Below are positions 45,201-57,325 of a stretch of 64,000 nucleotides of DNA, piece after piece. Source of the DNA: Pipra filicauda (lineage: Eukaryota > Chordata > Aves > Passeriformes > Pipridae); assembly GCF_003945595.2 (NCBI RefSeq), contig NW_024103441.1, positions 2,212,001-2,276,000 of the forward strand, in the 5' to 3' direction. The translations under genes and the position numbers were made by a program. The notes under the pieces were generated by a model, which did no database searches, was not told where the DNA came from, and saw only the letters and a program-made list of their open reading frames with translations. Every line of letters starts with the position of its first letter. Positions within the stretch are counted from its first letter, which is position 1.

Positions 45201-47750
45201 TATTTCTTATTTAATAAATTTGGCCATCCCTAGTGGCCGTACTTAAAAAAAGTGTTGAGAACTTGGTATGAGTTATTGAAACTTCTTAGAAAATAATTTC
45301 AGGTTAAAGGAATATTTAGCTTATCAGAATATTCAAAGGGGACTAGTTTCAGTGAATAAGTATCTTCTCGAGGAAAACAGCATTACGTATAGAACAGCTT
45401 CTTTAGTCTGTTTAAATGAACAAGTAGACTGATAGATCATGTTAGGAGTAAGTAGTGAATATAAAACAAGTGAATGAGAGTGACAGAGTCTAAAGATGTA
45501 CAGTTAATGGGGGTCACATTTCATGCTGAGCCTCTTGTCTCACTGCAAGAAAGTTACTTAGTTGTGTTCTCATTCCATCTATGACAGCCTGAGATTGTTT
45601 GAAATGAGCTGGAGAACGTACTGGGAAGCTAAACATCCACTGAAGTTGTCTAGGTACTCTCATTTATAGAATTGGCTCACGCCCTTGTGTAAGGAATGTT
45701 TTAATACTACCCAGTTATTAGGACATCAAGCCAGTCCTAAATAAAAATTAAAACATTTCTGGAATGAATGTGTGTTACAAGCCTAATAAAAGACCTGGGT
45801 AATGAAAGTGAAAGGAAAAAATCCGTTACTGAATTACAAGGTTGAATCTGAAGTTCCTGCTGGTGTCTAGGCAGCCTCCTGGAGACTTTGAATCCTGCTG
45901 CATATGTTGTATTTCGGGTTTCGTGCATCAGAGGCCCTCTCCCTGCTGATTGGAAAGACTAAGCAGTGTTTCTGCTCTTGTAAAGTAAGGTTTTCCCTGC
46001 ATCCTAAGAGGTGCAGTTGAACCTTCAAGTAATCAATACAGGAGACAATTACTGGTATGTTTACAACCTCAGGCTGTAATATGAGAGACTAATATATTCC
46101 TTACGATGTTTTAAAGTACCATTAAAACATCCAACAGTTGTTTTGTTTCCAGACAGGTCTTCCAAGTTTAAAAAGAGAGAAAGAAAGAAATCAATCAATC
46201 ATGGGATTGGCAAGGCTGTAATGTGAACTGTTGGAAGCATTTAGCCACAGTGTGATCTAAGAAAAAAATAGCAGTCGCAGTGTTTTGAAGTGTGTGGTGG
46301 CTACCTACAGCTTTTTCCTGTCTTCACTGCTGGTGATCTTTCAGGTTGTATCTGTATGTTACGGGATAGACAAAGATGGGTATCATCTGTTATAATCTAC
46401 AGGGTTCACTGAGTTGTGGTGTTTTGTTGTGTTGTTTGCTTTTTTTTTTTTCCTTGGAATATAACAATGGGGCTAATGCTGAAAATTTTGAATGATAATA
46501 GAAGAGTTTCAGGAAAGAACTGTTAGGAAATATGTATGCAAGAGAATAACTGGTTGTCTTCTGAAGTAACTTCAGTCTTGTGAGAGAGCTTTTTGTCTTC
46601 AGTGCTGTAGGTGGATCCCCGCTGTTTCATTCCTGATACATAGATAATGTATTAGTTGACAGAATTTTCTTTACTCTTTTGAAAAAGGTAGAGATATTTC
46701 AAAAATTCTGAAGAGCAACCTAAGTTTCTAGGAGTTTGCTGTTGCAGAACTATTTCTATGGTACTTCTTAAATGAAGGAGGATTACAGGAGAATCGAAGC
46801 TGTTATTCTCCATAGTGCTGCAGTTCTCTCCTATATAAACTCACCTTTTACTAATGATAGGTGTGTAAGTGTACTGTATATGATTTTTAGACAGCATGGT
46901 GTTGTCAGAGATGTACTTTTGGGGAGTGATGAAATAAGAATGTAATTGAAACAATTGGAGAAAATGAGGGGAACAGGAAAAACTAAGGCCTTTCATAGTT
47001 TATAGTTGTGGCATTGCTATAGTAGAGGGATCTAGTGCAAACAGTTCTGTTGTGTGAATTTAAAAAAAATAAGCATAATGAAATTTTGCAAATCTGTGAT
47101 TCTGCCAATATACTTGCCAATAACTTCACTGTATAAGTTCCAAATTCCCTATGTTTAATTGTTTTTGATGTGCCAGCCTCTGTGTTTAAAATTATTTTAT
47201 GCAAATTTTATGTAAAAAATTAAGTTCTGTTCTCAGACATATCTCCAGGTCTTCGTAACCTGACTTCTGTGCATTATCGTTTTTAATTACATGGACGAGT
47301 CTCTAGGTAAATCACTCACCTTTTAGGTAGAAAGGTTAAGAAATATGATTATTTTAACAAAAGACTGTCATCTTGGACAGGGGTTTAAAGCCTATTTGGT
47401 AGAGCACTCTGGCCAGCTCTAGGCCAGTAGGTGTGTTTAATATTTCTTACCTAAATCTTTTCCAGAGTTCAGTAGCTAAACCAGTAGCAGGTAAACCTTG
47501 AATACTGTTTGACAATTTAGGGCTTTTCAGATGACCTACAAAGAGTCCTTCCTTGTTGGACTATGTGGAAATTCAGTATTTTTCTCAGGTGAAAATTGTT
47601 TTGCTTTGATGTTTGCAATAGTTAAACACAACACACATGAATAGTAGTTGTATATCAGGGTTGATTTAAGTCACGAGGCAGTGATGTGAAATTAAGTAAT
47701 CTGAACTAAAACAGGATGAAATCTGAACATGTCAAAATAACATTTGTTGC

Positions 47751-47756
47751 TTTATT
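47751..47756 (-). terminator. ANGPTL2: Candidate distal polyadenylation signal of ANGPTL2
   Basis: TTTATT on the plus strand, that is AATAAA on the gene strand, followed by a T-rich stretch (tgttattttgac). The choice over the proximal signal is inference. Confidence 0.4.
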
Positions 47757-48621
47757 AAAGAATTACAATATGACGGGTAATCTAATATATTAAAAAACCT
47801 ACTTCAGTTATATACAACACATGCTACATCGCACATCATACTGTGGTAAAGAAGGGAGGAGGTAATGAGGGGAAAGTATGCAAGCACACACACATAAACA
47901 CACAGTAAGTGTCTTACAGGCTTAGTGAAAAATACTGAACTTCTAGAGGCTTTTACTCTGCCTCTTTTATGCATTCTTTAACTTATTTTTTTTTTGCAGT
48001 AGTTGCTGTTTTGAACTGGGTGTGTTAACAATCTGTTCTAGAAACCTACCTCAGAAGAATGTTAGAATTATCCCAGTATGTATTTCTTAAGTGTGACTGC
48101 CTCTAAATATAGATGAGTAAATCTATTTAATAATTTGACAGTAATATGTTATATTTGTGAAATATGTTAAAAATAACTTCGCTTGGCTACAGATAACTTT
48201 TTTTATATAATTTTCATCTCTAGGCTAAGGATACTAAATAGATTATAAACTGGTATCCATCATTTGCCTGCAAAGTTGGATAGTCCCTTTAATTTATATC
48301 TAGCCATTTCTGAGTACAGAGGCTACACAACAGGTAATGACTGAAGTCAGGTACAAAATACTGTGAGTTGTGTATAACATGTTGGCTATATAGCACATAA
48401 TACTTGTTGTAAATCTGGATTAATTTCCATATGCAAGTAGCTACTTCATTTTGGTAGGAAAAATCATTAGTGTTTTTAATCTAAACGACTTGAATCAGTG
48501 GTGAATTCCACTTTGTAGGAGCAGATTATTGAAATGATCAAAGTGAAGGGGAAAGACTGGATTTATCATGACAGTACTGGTTTGGCTGTCTGCTCTCAAA
48601 ACAGAATTATATAGTACTGAC

Positions 48622-48627
48622 TTTATT
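48622..48627 (-). terminator. ANGPTL2: Candidate proximal polyadenylation signal of ANGPTL2
   Basis: AATAAA on the minus strand, about 515 bases after the stop codon. It is followed on the gene strand by gtcagtactat and a modest T-rich region. Confidence 0.35.
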
Positions 48628-49141
48628 CATGGCAGTTAACAAAGATTACACCATAATAATCACACTAATGTACATATACCAGCTACACAGTTCAAAGGAT
48701 ATGATTTCCTGTGTCAAATGATTGCTCATAATAATAATAATAAAAAAACTCTTGCTGTACAGTTTGTAATATTTTCTGTATTTGAGAATATTTATACATA
48801 ACATACAAAAATATTTTAATGTTGTGGCAGTATTTTTACCATCCAAAATTAATTTACAGGGAATAAAAACCAGGAAGCTTATCTACAGTTCATCTAACTG
48901 CCAGTTCTAATAGTACCAGTTGTACTGGTGTTCTGAATGTTACGGCAATTCCTTTTTTTTTTTCTTCAGCTTTTTTTTTCCTGGGATTATTCTTGAAAAT
49001 ACACTATACAAGCCCTCATATCTTATCAATAAATGTACAATATCTTACATTCCTCATTTCTGAAAAGGTCATTCCAGGTAATATCATATCTTTATGTGAT
49101 TTTTTTTTAGAACAAGAAAGCAAACCAAGAGAAGAGTTATT

Positions 49142-49341
49142 TCAGTGAAATGTGTTAGGGTTAGGTCTTATCATCATAACAACTTTCTTTAGTGAGTATG
49201 ACCCCCCCCGGAATTCAGCCCAGTAAACGCCATCCTGGTATCGGCTGCGGTAGTGCCCTCCCCGGTACCAGACTCCATTGAGATTGGAGTGAGCACATGC
49301 ATTGTACCACCATCCTCCCTTCTGGTAATGGGCACAGTTAC
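49142..49341 (-). CDS. ANGPTL2: ANGPTL2 coding exon 4 (last)
   Basis: 200 bases. Acceptor ctttcttttgcag on the gene strand; encodes [15 protein letters not shown] to RPNPNTFH and the stop. Completes the fibrinogen-like domain. An open frame that runs on to 49378 enters intron sequence. Confidence 0.96.
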
Positions 49342-52300
49342 CTGCAAAAGAAAGTTCCAGCTCAGTGTCAGAATTCAATGAAAAATATTAGAGCAAGCAA
49401 GCTAAGCACAAAACTTTTTTTTTTAACTGTATGTTTAATATGTAGATACCAAGTAGTAAAAGGTGAATTTAGGCTTCTTCAGGAAGCAGCTCAGTAGTTA
49501 TGTTCTACAGATGGAGTTCATTATTGGTATTCTCCCTTGCTGGAAGATTTGTGTGCAGTACTGTCCCACATAACCCTCCATAACATACTTTACAGACTCT
49601 TGTCTAGTGTAAACAAATTTTTGTTTTGGTGTTATTATTTATAAGGGTTGACACTATCAGTCTGTGCTTCATAAGGTAAAATTGACAAATCCTTTTGAGA
49701 GTGCAAATTATGTGTGTGTGTATGACTATAAGTATTTTTCCTTTTTCAAAAAAAAAAAAGAAATAAAATGGGGAGTGGGAGGGGAGGGCAAAAAAAAGGC
49801 AAGGCAGCTCAGGGCTCCGGTACCTGTGTACACGTCATGGTCCCTGTCCAGCGTGGTGAACTGTTTGCCATTGTGCCAAGTGAAGGAATCGCCTGCGTTG
49901 CCGTTGTAACGGCCCAGCCTCAGCTTGTAGTACTCACTCTCAGGCTCCAGCCTGAAGCTGGCATACTCAGCAAACACCTTCCGACCTGACCAGTCCTCCA
50001 TTGTTATGAGCAGTTTGTAGTTGCCTTGATTTGTTAACCAATAAATGTTTTCTAATCCGAGCCAATATTCTCCATCTATATTACCAAATCCTTGCTGTAA
50101 AGGAAGCAAGAGAAGCACGTTAGTATTCTGCATCTGTGTTAGTGGTAAATCTGAGCGCATTCTTAAATAGAAATCTGCAGTAATTTATTTTATAGAGACG
50201 TCCACTTTACCAATAATTTTTAGAGGGTGGAAGACATTAATCTGCTCACTTGTCCTAACCTTGTATGTCTCCCAGTTCCTGAAAAAGTTGACAGAGCCAT
50301 CCAGCCGTCTTTGAATGACTGTCCAGCCCCCAGGGTCGTGCCGTTGGTCACACCAGACCTGCATCAGCTGGTTTGTGTTCTCTGGTTTCACAAGATAGAT
50401 GGAGCTTGTGTCATGGCCATCTTCTAATGCTTGTAGACAGTCTCTCCAGGGCCCTGTGTCAAAACAGAAGGGCTGTGCATCAAACTCCCCTTCAGCATAT
50501 CTCCAATGCAGGGCAGTATTTGAATAGGCAGCTTTTTACAGTAGATGGTTTCGCTGAATAGTGCATTTGTTTTTCTTCTTATTGAAGGTACAGTATCCAC
50601 CAAGTGTTTTCAAGTGGATTAATTTATTGTAATTTTATTTCTGGAACATTCCACAATAAATTACTGATAAAGGTAGATTTTTTTTAAATTTATTTTTTTA
50701 AGGCAGCTCTACTTTGGTCATTGATTACATCTTCAAAGAAACTAGGTATGAATGACTCCATAGACATGTATTAAGAATTTCCTTTAGAAAACAAAACAGT
50801 AAGTTTGATCTTGATTCTGTCTTTGAGAAATTCAGCTTTTTAGATCACCAGAAATGTTATTTGCACAGACATTAACAATGGAACTGGCAACATGAATTCA
50901 GATTGTAAGTTTTACTGTTGTAACCTTAATAAATGACAACACAATATAGAAATTAAGATTTTTTTTAACATGGAGTGCCTGTGAGAGAAATGTTACATAA
51001 ATGAGAAGACTTTTAAAATACTTTGCATTCACAGAAATTACAGTTAATGCACTTGTGTTTTCAGAAGAATATATTTTTTCCTTGAGTTCAGTAAAGTCCA
51101 TGAAGAGCTTACTCTTTTTGACAGTATTTTATATTTATGATTTTAAAAGAAATTTTCTGTATTGGGAAGATAGATTCCATTTTAATGAGTCTGAGAAATT
51201 TAAATATAAATGATTTAGGAGTCTGTGTTGATATCTGCATATAGACTCCCCCAGCTGCTTTGCTTCCTGAGCATAAGGGTGAAGTCAATAAGAATCCTCA
51301 GGATTTGAGATCAGAGACCCTGGATTGATACCCCCTGCCTGCTGAAAGAGGAAGGCTCGTCAGATCTTCTCATTAGGAGCCTTACTGAAGCACATGTTGC
51401 TATCAAGAGTAATTTCTGTTCTAAATTATTTCAGTTCTTCTACGCTTTTTCATAATTCACTGCCCAACACTAGTAATGGTACTCAGGAAATGAGTTAGAA
51501 ATAAATTAGTTTTATAGAAATTATCTCAAGTGTTTGGGGGATTGAGGTTTCTTTTGTCTTTTTAACTATTTTAATCAGTAAGTCAGTGTACCAGGAGGCA
51601 ATCCAAGTGTTTGTTCTGTGGCCATGCTGTGTTCTTGTTGCCCTAGTCATATTGAGAGACTGTACCTGGAGTTGTGCTTCTAAGTCCCTTTCCATCTCTG
51701 TTGTGGCTCACTGTTCAGATTTCTGGCAGTTTAGGTGTAGATGCAGTGCTCTGTCACACAGTTACATGGCTCGTTATGAGAAGTGGGAGAAAACAAATGT
51801 AAAGGGCACTGGTAATTTATATTGCTCATGTTTATTTAATCACAATGTGTATGTAGTGGTACTTATTAAAAACAAAAAAGAACATGTTAGTCCAAAACAT
51901 TATTGAACTCCTTAAATAGTCAACCACAGAGCTTTGATCTTCATAAAAAAATTATAGCAGTATACAATGTAGTATTTAGAGTGTTCTAATCTTGCAGTTT
52001 CTTTTAGGCCACATGGCAGCAGTGCTCTACTACACATAGTTCTTTCCTCTTGAAAGTGATTTAAGATGAAGATAAGTACTTCAAAGCAGAGTTTGCTACT
52101 ACTTTTCCATGACAGGTGTTTTTTTTGTCAGATATTAACTTTTCAAAATGTTGGCTAAGGTATGTTCCCTTGAAAAAGTGTGAACACCCTGACTTTCAGG
52201 TAGGTAGTTTTGATAAAATCACCTCTAGGGAGTCAGAATCACAGAAAGGCTTGGGTTGGAAGGGATCTTAAAGATCATCTTGTTCCACTTTCCTGCCATG

Positions 52301-55300
52301 GGCAGGGACACCATGCAACAGACAATGTGGACAAAATGTACAAATTTAATTAAAGCTACTGACAGTAGTAAGACTGTAGTAGTCTGTGATCAAGGGACAG
52401 TGTTGGTCTACTACTTTGTGAGAAAGGAAAGCTGTCAACAGATTAAAAGAAAGCATTTAATATTTTCCTTCTGTTTTGCTTCAGTTTTCATTCCACAGAT
52501 TGGCTGTGATCAGATGATTAGTGCAGCAGTCAGGAGCTTTGGTAAAGGCTGAGAACTCAAGAAATAGTACCGAAAGGACCGGATAAAATATGCATGGATT
52601 TTTCAACAGCAGCTGGGCAGTGGTGGTGGTGGGTTTTGTTTGTTTTGTAGGATACTGCTCATGGGTTTTTCCTAGTTTATTCCAGGTATGACTAAAGCTT
52701 CGTTCTCGGCATTAATTGTAGGGAGAGTTTTGTTTGAGATGTGCTTTGTGAATGGAGAACATTCTGGAGGATGAGGAAAAGATATCAAATGTTTCATGCC
52801 CAAAAAGAAAGGGGAGGTGAGGGGAGGAAGATACCCTGAAAATGATAGGTTAATTAGCTTAACTTCAATTGTTGGAAACTTCCTTAAACAAATCGAAGCT
52901 GTAAATGAGAAAATAAGGGGAGAAATTAATATTATAATGAATTTGTGCAGAAGAAGCGTGAAACTTCTCTCCTGGTAAGTTATGTAGTCTAAGGAGAAGT
53001 AGCAGATGTCAGATCTTAGAATTGTGGACTGCGAAAGGGACCTCTGGAAATCAACACGAAAAATGGCTGGATAAGCAGCACTTTCTCAGGTGAGGATCTG
53101 GGAGATCTACAGGGTTGCAAATTGATCTGTGTTAGCATTTGACTTTTCAAAACAGGAAATATATGAGGATAGATAAGCAAAAGTACTGTGCACTTGAATT
53201 AACTTTTCTATTCCTGCTGTGTGATAGTGAAGCCTCAGCTCCAGTTTAAGCACTTGAAAGCGCAAGGAGGATGTGGAGCAAGAATGAGTTTTCAAACCAT
53301 GTAACAGGAAAGGGAAAGGTCTTCAAAGAATGCTTGAAAGGTATTTCCCTTACAGATAGATAGGGAAATACTGTACAAAGCTTGAACCTACTTTGAGATG
53401 AAAGTCAAAATGTAATTAATAAAGAGACCATAGTGTATTGCTGCAAAGGAGTTGTAATAGACCTGATTTTCTTCTGAGAACTTTTTTTCTTGCACAGTAC
53501 ATTAGAATCATGATATTTTTGGTAGAGGTTCTGCATGCCAGAATGCAAGATTCGGTGAGTTCATCTTTGGCAATACTGTGGAAATACTGCTTTGTAGCAG
53601 AGCGTTTTAGAGACTTTACAGACTTTGGAGACTCAGTGCTTTGGACTGAAACACCTGCTCAAGTTTCTTTAATTGTGAATGTTTCCATGGAGAAATAAGA
53701 TGGGGGTCTTTTGGAGGGTTTTTTTTAACATGTGACAGTTGCATTATTTGATAATTCTAAAGAGTTTGTTGATGTCTTGTTTGTTGTAAATAGCCACGAA
53801 ATACACTGAGTGCAGTTCCCATGCATTACTCTGTTTCAGCTCTGAGTTCAGATGTCTGTGACACCCCATCTTTTTTCTGTCTGTGCAAGTCTGTGTTGCC
53901 TGCACACAGACAGAAGAACAGATTTCTGTGTTGCCTGCACTGAAGAACAGACTTCCCTTATGTGGAACATATATCTGAACTGTTTGTGGGGGTTTTTTTT
54001 AAATCTGAGGGACCATAGGTGAAATTGAATTCTTTACTTGTTAATTTTGTTACCATGTAGATCAATTGATCTTTAATGTGATTTCAGATCTTCTAATCTT
54101 GCTTGTGACAGAACTCCTAAGACTTTCAGTGAGGGCTGTATAATCTCTCTTAGTATTCCACCACTTCCTTCCCTTTTGCTCCTGTCTAGGGCACAAGTGC
54201 CCCATGTAAGGTATAGAGCAGATATGGATTCCTTTTGGAGTTACACAAGCACAACGTTATTACATAGATCAGCAAACTTGTAATAACTTCACAAATGTTC
54301 ACACAAACAGTGCTAAACCCCTTCAGGTGTCGTGAATTGTAGTAGTTCAGTTTTGAGCAAAGTTAAATAAAATTTAGATGACTGTTGAATAATAAGATTT
54401 TTCTGCAGGTCCTTTATCTCATACACGTAATATAAATGGTCAGTTTGTCTTGGCAAAGTAACATGAGAAAAATCTGTGGGACTAGTGTGTCTGAATCTTA
54501 ATTTTTTTGCTTTCTTTCTGTGCTTGTACGTACTACAAGATATCCAGAAGATAATTACAGACAACATCAGATCTAAGAAATCTCAGTTCAAAATAATTAA
54601 TTGCATTTATTTTGCTAAACAAATTCTGACTGCATTTCTGATATTACAGTTAAAATGTTTGCCACTGCATATTAGCATAAACTAATGAAGCCATGTTAGT
54701 AATATTACTTACCAGATGGTTTATCAGTTGAAGTTGGAATACTAGTAACTGCAGGCATGGTTGGTAAGGTAGGTGGCAGAACCTTTAAGTTCTGATCACT
54801 TTGAATCTCATTAGTAGATATCTGGTTATTAATGCGATTGTAAGTAGGAGGCTGATACACTTTATGTGGTGGTTGTGGAGTTTGTGGCAGTGGCTTTATG
54901 GATGGCATTCTTTGACAGTGTTCTTCCAGCTGGGCAATTATCATTGACTGATTATTGGCAATTGACATCAAATGTTGGTACTTGTGCTCTAAGTCTTTGT
55001 ATTTGCTTGCAAGCTGCAACATATCCGCAGTTTGGTTCAAAATCTTATTTTCAAGTTGAGAAAGTTCTAAGGCGTTATCACGTTTTCGGATAATTTCATG
55101 TAGTAGCTGCATGTAGAGTTGTGTGACACGAGAATTCATGTTTCTGCTCTCTTTTCTTAAGAGTTTAACTTCATTAACAATTCCACCGTCCACCTCTACC
55201 AGTTGCTGGAGAGTTTCTATTTGTCTCTTTTGTTTAAGTAGTTCATTGTTAAGTAACTGTAATTCTTGTTTATTTACCCTGTTTTCAAGTAGAACTTCAG

Positions 55301-55517
55301 GCTCCTTAGAATTAACACAAATGGCACCTGTCACTCTCTGCTGAGGTACGATAAAGGTGTAAGTGCATTTGTCCTGCGTATCACTGGAACGCTTATATCT
55401 GTTCATGTAAATGAATTCTTGATCTGTTTCCTTGTCATTGCCTTCAAATTCCTGTGCTTTACTTGTAGTAACTCCCACAGCAGTTACTAGCATTAAACAG
55501 ATGAATCTTGTCATCAT
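49142..55517 (-). CDS. ANGPTL2: ANGPTL2, angiopoietin-like protein 2 (complete, four coding exons)
   Basis: Secreted glycoprotein of the angiopoietin-like family. In mammals it signals through integrins and LILRB-type receptors in inflammation, angiogenesis and stem-cell maintenance. Exons in reading order are 55517-54713, 50453-50260, 50094-49824 and 49341-49142, joined with GT-AG introns into 489 residues (human about 493). Residues 1-21 are a signal peptide, with likely cleavage after SKA. A conserved [17 protein letters not shown] segment follows at 51-67. A coiled coil spans about 76-202 and has N-glycosylation sequons NQT (161-163) and NQS (189-191). A Pro-rich linker reaches residue 269, and the fibrinogen-like domain covers about 270-489. 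That domain keeps the Asp-rich calcium loop DRDHD (416-420), the GGWWYNAC motif (432-439, paired with C426) and the C-terminal RPNPNTFH. The first of two adjacent ATGs is used. The gene lies wholly inside a RALGPS1 intron in antisense, as in mammals. Confidence 0.97.
49342..49823 (-). other. ANGPTL2: ANGPTL2 intron 3
   Basis: 482 bases with donor ACAG|gtaccg and a short A tract near 49749-49760. Phase 1. No other feature. Confidence 0.9.
49824..50094 (-). CDS. ANGPTL2: ANGPTL2 coding exon 3
   Basis: 271 bases, phase 0 in and 1 out. Encodes [20 protein letters not shown] through LDRDHDVYT, the core of the fibrinogen-like domain with the Asp-rich calcium loop. Confidence 0.96.
50260..50453 (-). 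CDS. ANGPTL2: ANGPTL2 coding exon 2
   Basis: 194 bases. Acceptor ttttgacacag, donor AAG|gttagg; phase 1 in, 0 out. Encodes [20 protein letters not shown] through the [18 protein letters not shown] block and NWETYK, the start of the fibrinogen-like domain. The gttagg donor is weaker than its neighbours. Confidence 0.96.
52234..52316 (-). repeat. CR1 LINE 3' fragment
   Basis: cagaatcacagaaaggcttg, then ggttggaagggatcttaaag, atcatcttgttccac and gccatgggcagggacacc are the reverse complement of the CR1 end. Truncated after about 80 bases. Confidence 0.9.
52790..52980 (+). pseudogene. Remnant of a LINE reverse transcriptase (CR1/L3-like)
   Basis: The plus-strand frame from 52796 reads [10 protein letters not shown], then [18 protein letters not shown]. 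This resembles the conserved RT segment of CR1/L3 LINEs (a P-x-x-K-K-G run, then N-Y-R-P-V-S-L-T-S-x-x-G-K and an E-K/Q-I helix). It stays open for only 60 codons. It is a dead fragment, judged by eye. Confidence 0.55.
53015..53065 (-). repeat. Possible very short CR1 remnant
   Basis: ttagaattgtggactgcgaa followed by agggacctctggaaatc resembles the reverse-complemented CR1 terminus plus its acctctggagatcatc block. Weak and short. Confidence 0.4.
54713..55517 (-). CDS. ANGPTL2: ANGPTL2 coding exon 1
   Basis: 805 coding bases, 268 codons plus one base. Encodes the signal peptide, the conserved Cys-containing N-terminal segment, the coiled coil and the Pro/Thr-rich linker. The donor is CTG|gtaagt on the gene strand. 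Confidence 0.97.
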
Positions 55518-55545
55518 GATCCTCTAGTTCTGGTCAAATATTCTT
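55518..55545 (-). other. ANGPTL2: ANGPTL2 5' UTR part of the first coding exon
   Basis: The gene strand shows acceptor ttctttgcag ending at 55546, then 28 bases without an ATG before ATGATG at 55517. At least one upstream non-coding exon must therefore exist at higher coordinates or beyond the window. Confidence 0.8.
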
Positions 55546-56877
55546 CTGCAAAGAACTTGTTAAAATCTGTTTTAAAATAAATGTAATAGTAAATAACAAA
55601 TAGGAAATCAATGTGGATTTACAAGTGATAATCTCTTCTAAAGCAGTACCTATTAACTATGTACACAAATGAGGTATTTTTCTTGTCCAGCCTGAATTTA
55701 CGTTGGTTAAAGTGGACATCATAGGGAATAGTTGTATCATCCTATGCTCAAAACTGCAATTACTAGTTGCTAGTTCATCTAAAGCCTGCCAAGAACCATA
55801 AGAAACTAAGCAATAAATACCAGGATTTGAACTGGCCTTTCTTCTAGGCAAGTACCACAAAAGTTTCCAAGACTAGTGTTTCCATTTACATATGAATTAC
55901 ATTTTCAGTTTCTTACAGTTACAAATAACAGCCTTTAAATGTAAACAGAATGTAAGTTAGTATGTGTATTAATGCTGATAAAAGTTCTAAAACTATCAAA
56001 TATCTCATTTGCAGTATTTTATAACTGCATGTATATTGCAAGAGATACAGCTTAGATGAAGTGTAACAATTTTACTTTATTCAGCAGTATTGAAATTCCA
56101 TGGCTTAAAAAAAAAAGAAAAACTTTACATTAGTCCTTAATAATTATAAATTAAAAACTCTGCTACCCCAGACTAGTGGAATTTACAACTGAAACAGTTA
56201 TTGTGACTCTCAGTGGAGACACTGTCTTTACACTCAGCCTGATCATCTCACTTCACAGACCCTTCTTGGAAGGGGAAGAATACCTGCATATGTACTTGGT
56301 GGACAGAGATGGTGCACAGCAGTCCAAATCAGCTGGAAATATCATTTGGCACAGTGCACCAGTTCCCTTTTGGTGACATTACCTGAACTTAGTTCTCCAT
56401 GCGGATTCATATTCAAGGTGGAAAGCTGAGGCCTTCACAATCTCTTAAAAAATAAGTCAGTCCCAGAACTTTATAGGCACTGGTAGGCCTGGAAACATGG
56501 GCTTAGGATTGTCACTGCTGCCAGGAGCACCCCTGTCACATACCGCTCTCTTATCAGCCACTTGGACAGCACTTTGATGTCATATATTTCTAAAAGCTTT
56601 TTATTGTTGAATTTTAATAATCATGTATATGCAACCTAGTTTTCATAAAATAAATGAGGGAAAAATGTAATATGGAGCTTTTTCAGCACATAAAACCTGT
56701 TTGACACTTTTTAAAACCAAGATGGTGTTACCATCGTGTTTTTCTTTGCCTGTAAAACATTTCACATGGAATAATCATTCAGTATTTGAGTATCTTTCAC
56801 CTAACTGCTTGGTCATCTTTAGTACAATGAAATTTTTTGAATTACATGAAATGGTGATAGTGACAGCTGTGAGAAAC

Positions 56878-57325
56878 TGGAGTGAGTCCAGCTGAGCACA
56901 ACCAGCATGGGTAGCATGGACAGCTGAAGGCTGCAGACGTGATGTATGAAGAGTAGCAGGAAGAGTGAGGTCTGCACAGCCTCCAGAAGAGAAGGTGAAG
57001 GAGATGTTTTATTGCTGTCTTCAACCACTTAATGGGTGTTTGTAGAGAAGACAAATTTTTTTTCAAAGTGCACAGTGAAAGTATATGGTGGATACAAATG
57101 ACCTCAGGAAAAAATGGGTTTTATTAAAAAAAGAACTTCACCATGAGGATGTCTGAGGACTGAAGCAGTCACCCAAAGAGGTGGTAGAATCTCCACTTCT
57201 GGAAATCTGTGAAGTTGTGACTTAGGCAAGGCTCTGAGCAGTCTGATCTAATGTTAAAACTTGCCTTGCTTTGTGAGATGAAGATGAGGTCCCATCCAGT
57301 CTAAACTGTTCTATGATTCTAGGCA
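56878..57325 (+). repeat. CR1 LINE 3' fragment, about 450 bases, diverged
   Basis: Ordered CR1 blocks: attgctgtcttcaaccactt, aatgggtgtttgtagagaag, gtgcacagtgaaag, aacttcaccatgaggatg, aaagaggtggtagaatctcc, actgagcaacctgatcta-like text (gagcagtctgatctaatg) and an ending in ctgttctatgattctagg. Lies in the RALGPS1 intron upstream of ANGPTL2. Confidence 0.88.

Larger units (their letters stand above)
47740..49141 (-). other. ANGPTL2: ANGPTL2 3' UTR (extent inferred)
   Basis: AT-rich sequence following the ANGPTL2 stop on the minus strand. Candidate AATAAA signals (TTTATT on the plus strand) lie at 48622-48627 and 47751-47756, giving UTRs of roughly 0.5 or 1.4 kb. Mammalian ANGPTL2 has a UTR nearer the longer value. 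Confidence 0.5.
50454..54712 (-). other. ANGPTL2: ANGPTL2 intron 1 (between coding exons 1 and 2)
   Basis: About 4.26 kb, donor CTG|gtaagt, phase 1. It carries a CR1 fragment (52234-52316), an old LINE reverse-transcriptase remnant (52790-52980) and an imperfect local duplication (53890-53953). Short ORFs here are not genes. Confidence 0.85.

Noticed and set aside
49342..49378. Extension of the last ANGPTL2 frame upstream to a Met at 49378
   Set aside because: It is intron sequence read through the acceptor. The join from 49824 to 49341 restores the conserved YTGNCAH sequence.
54866..55344. Plus-strand ORFs opposite ANGPTL2 exon 1
   Set aside because: They are complementary-strand shadows of a conserved coding exon.
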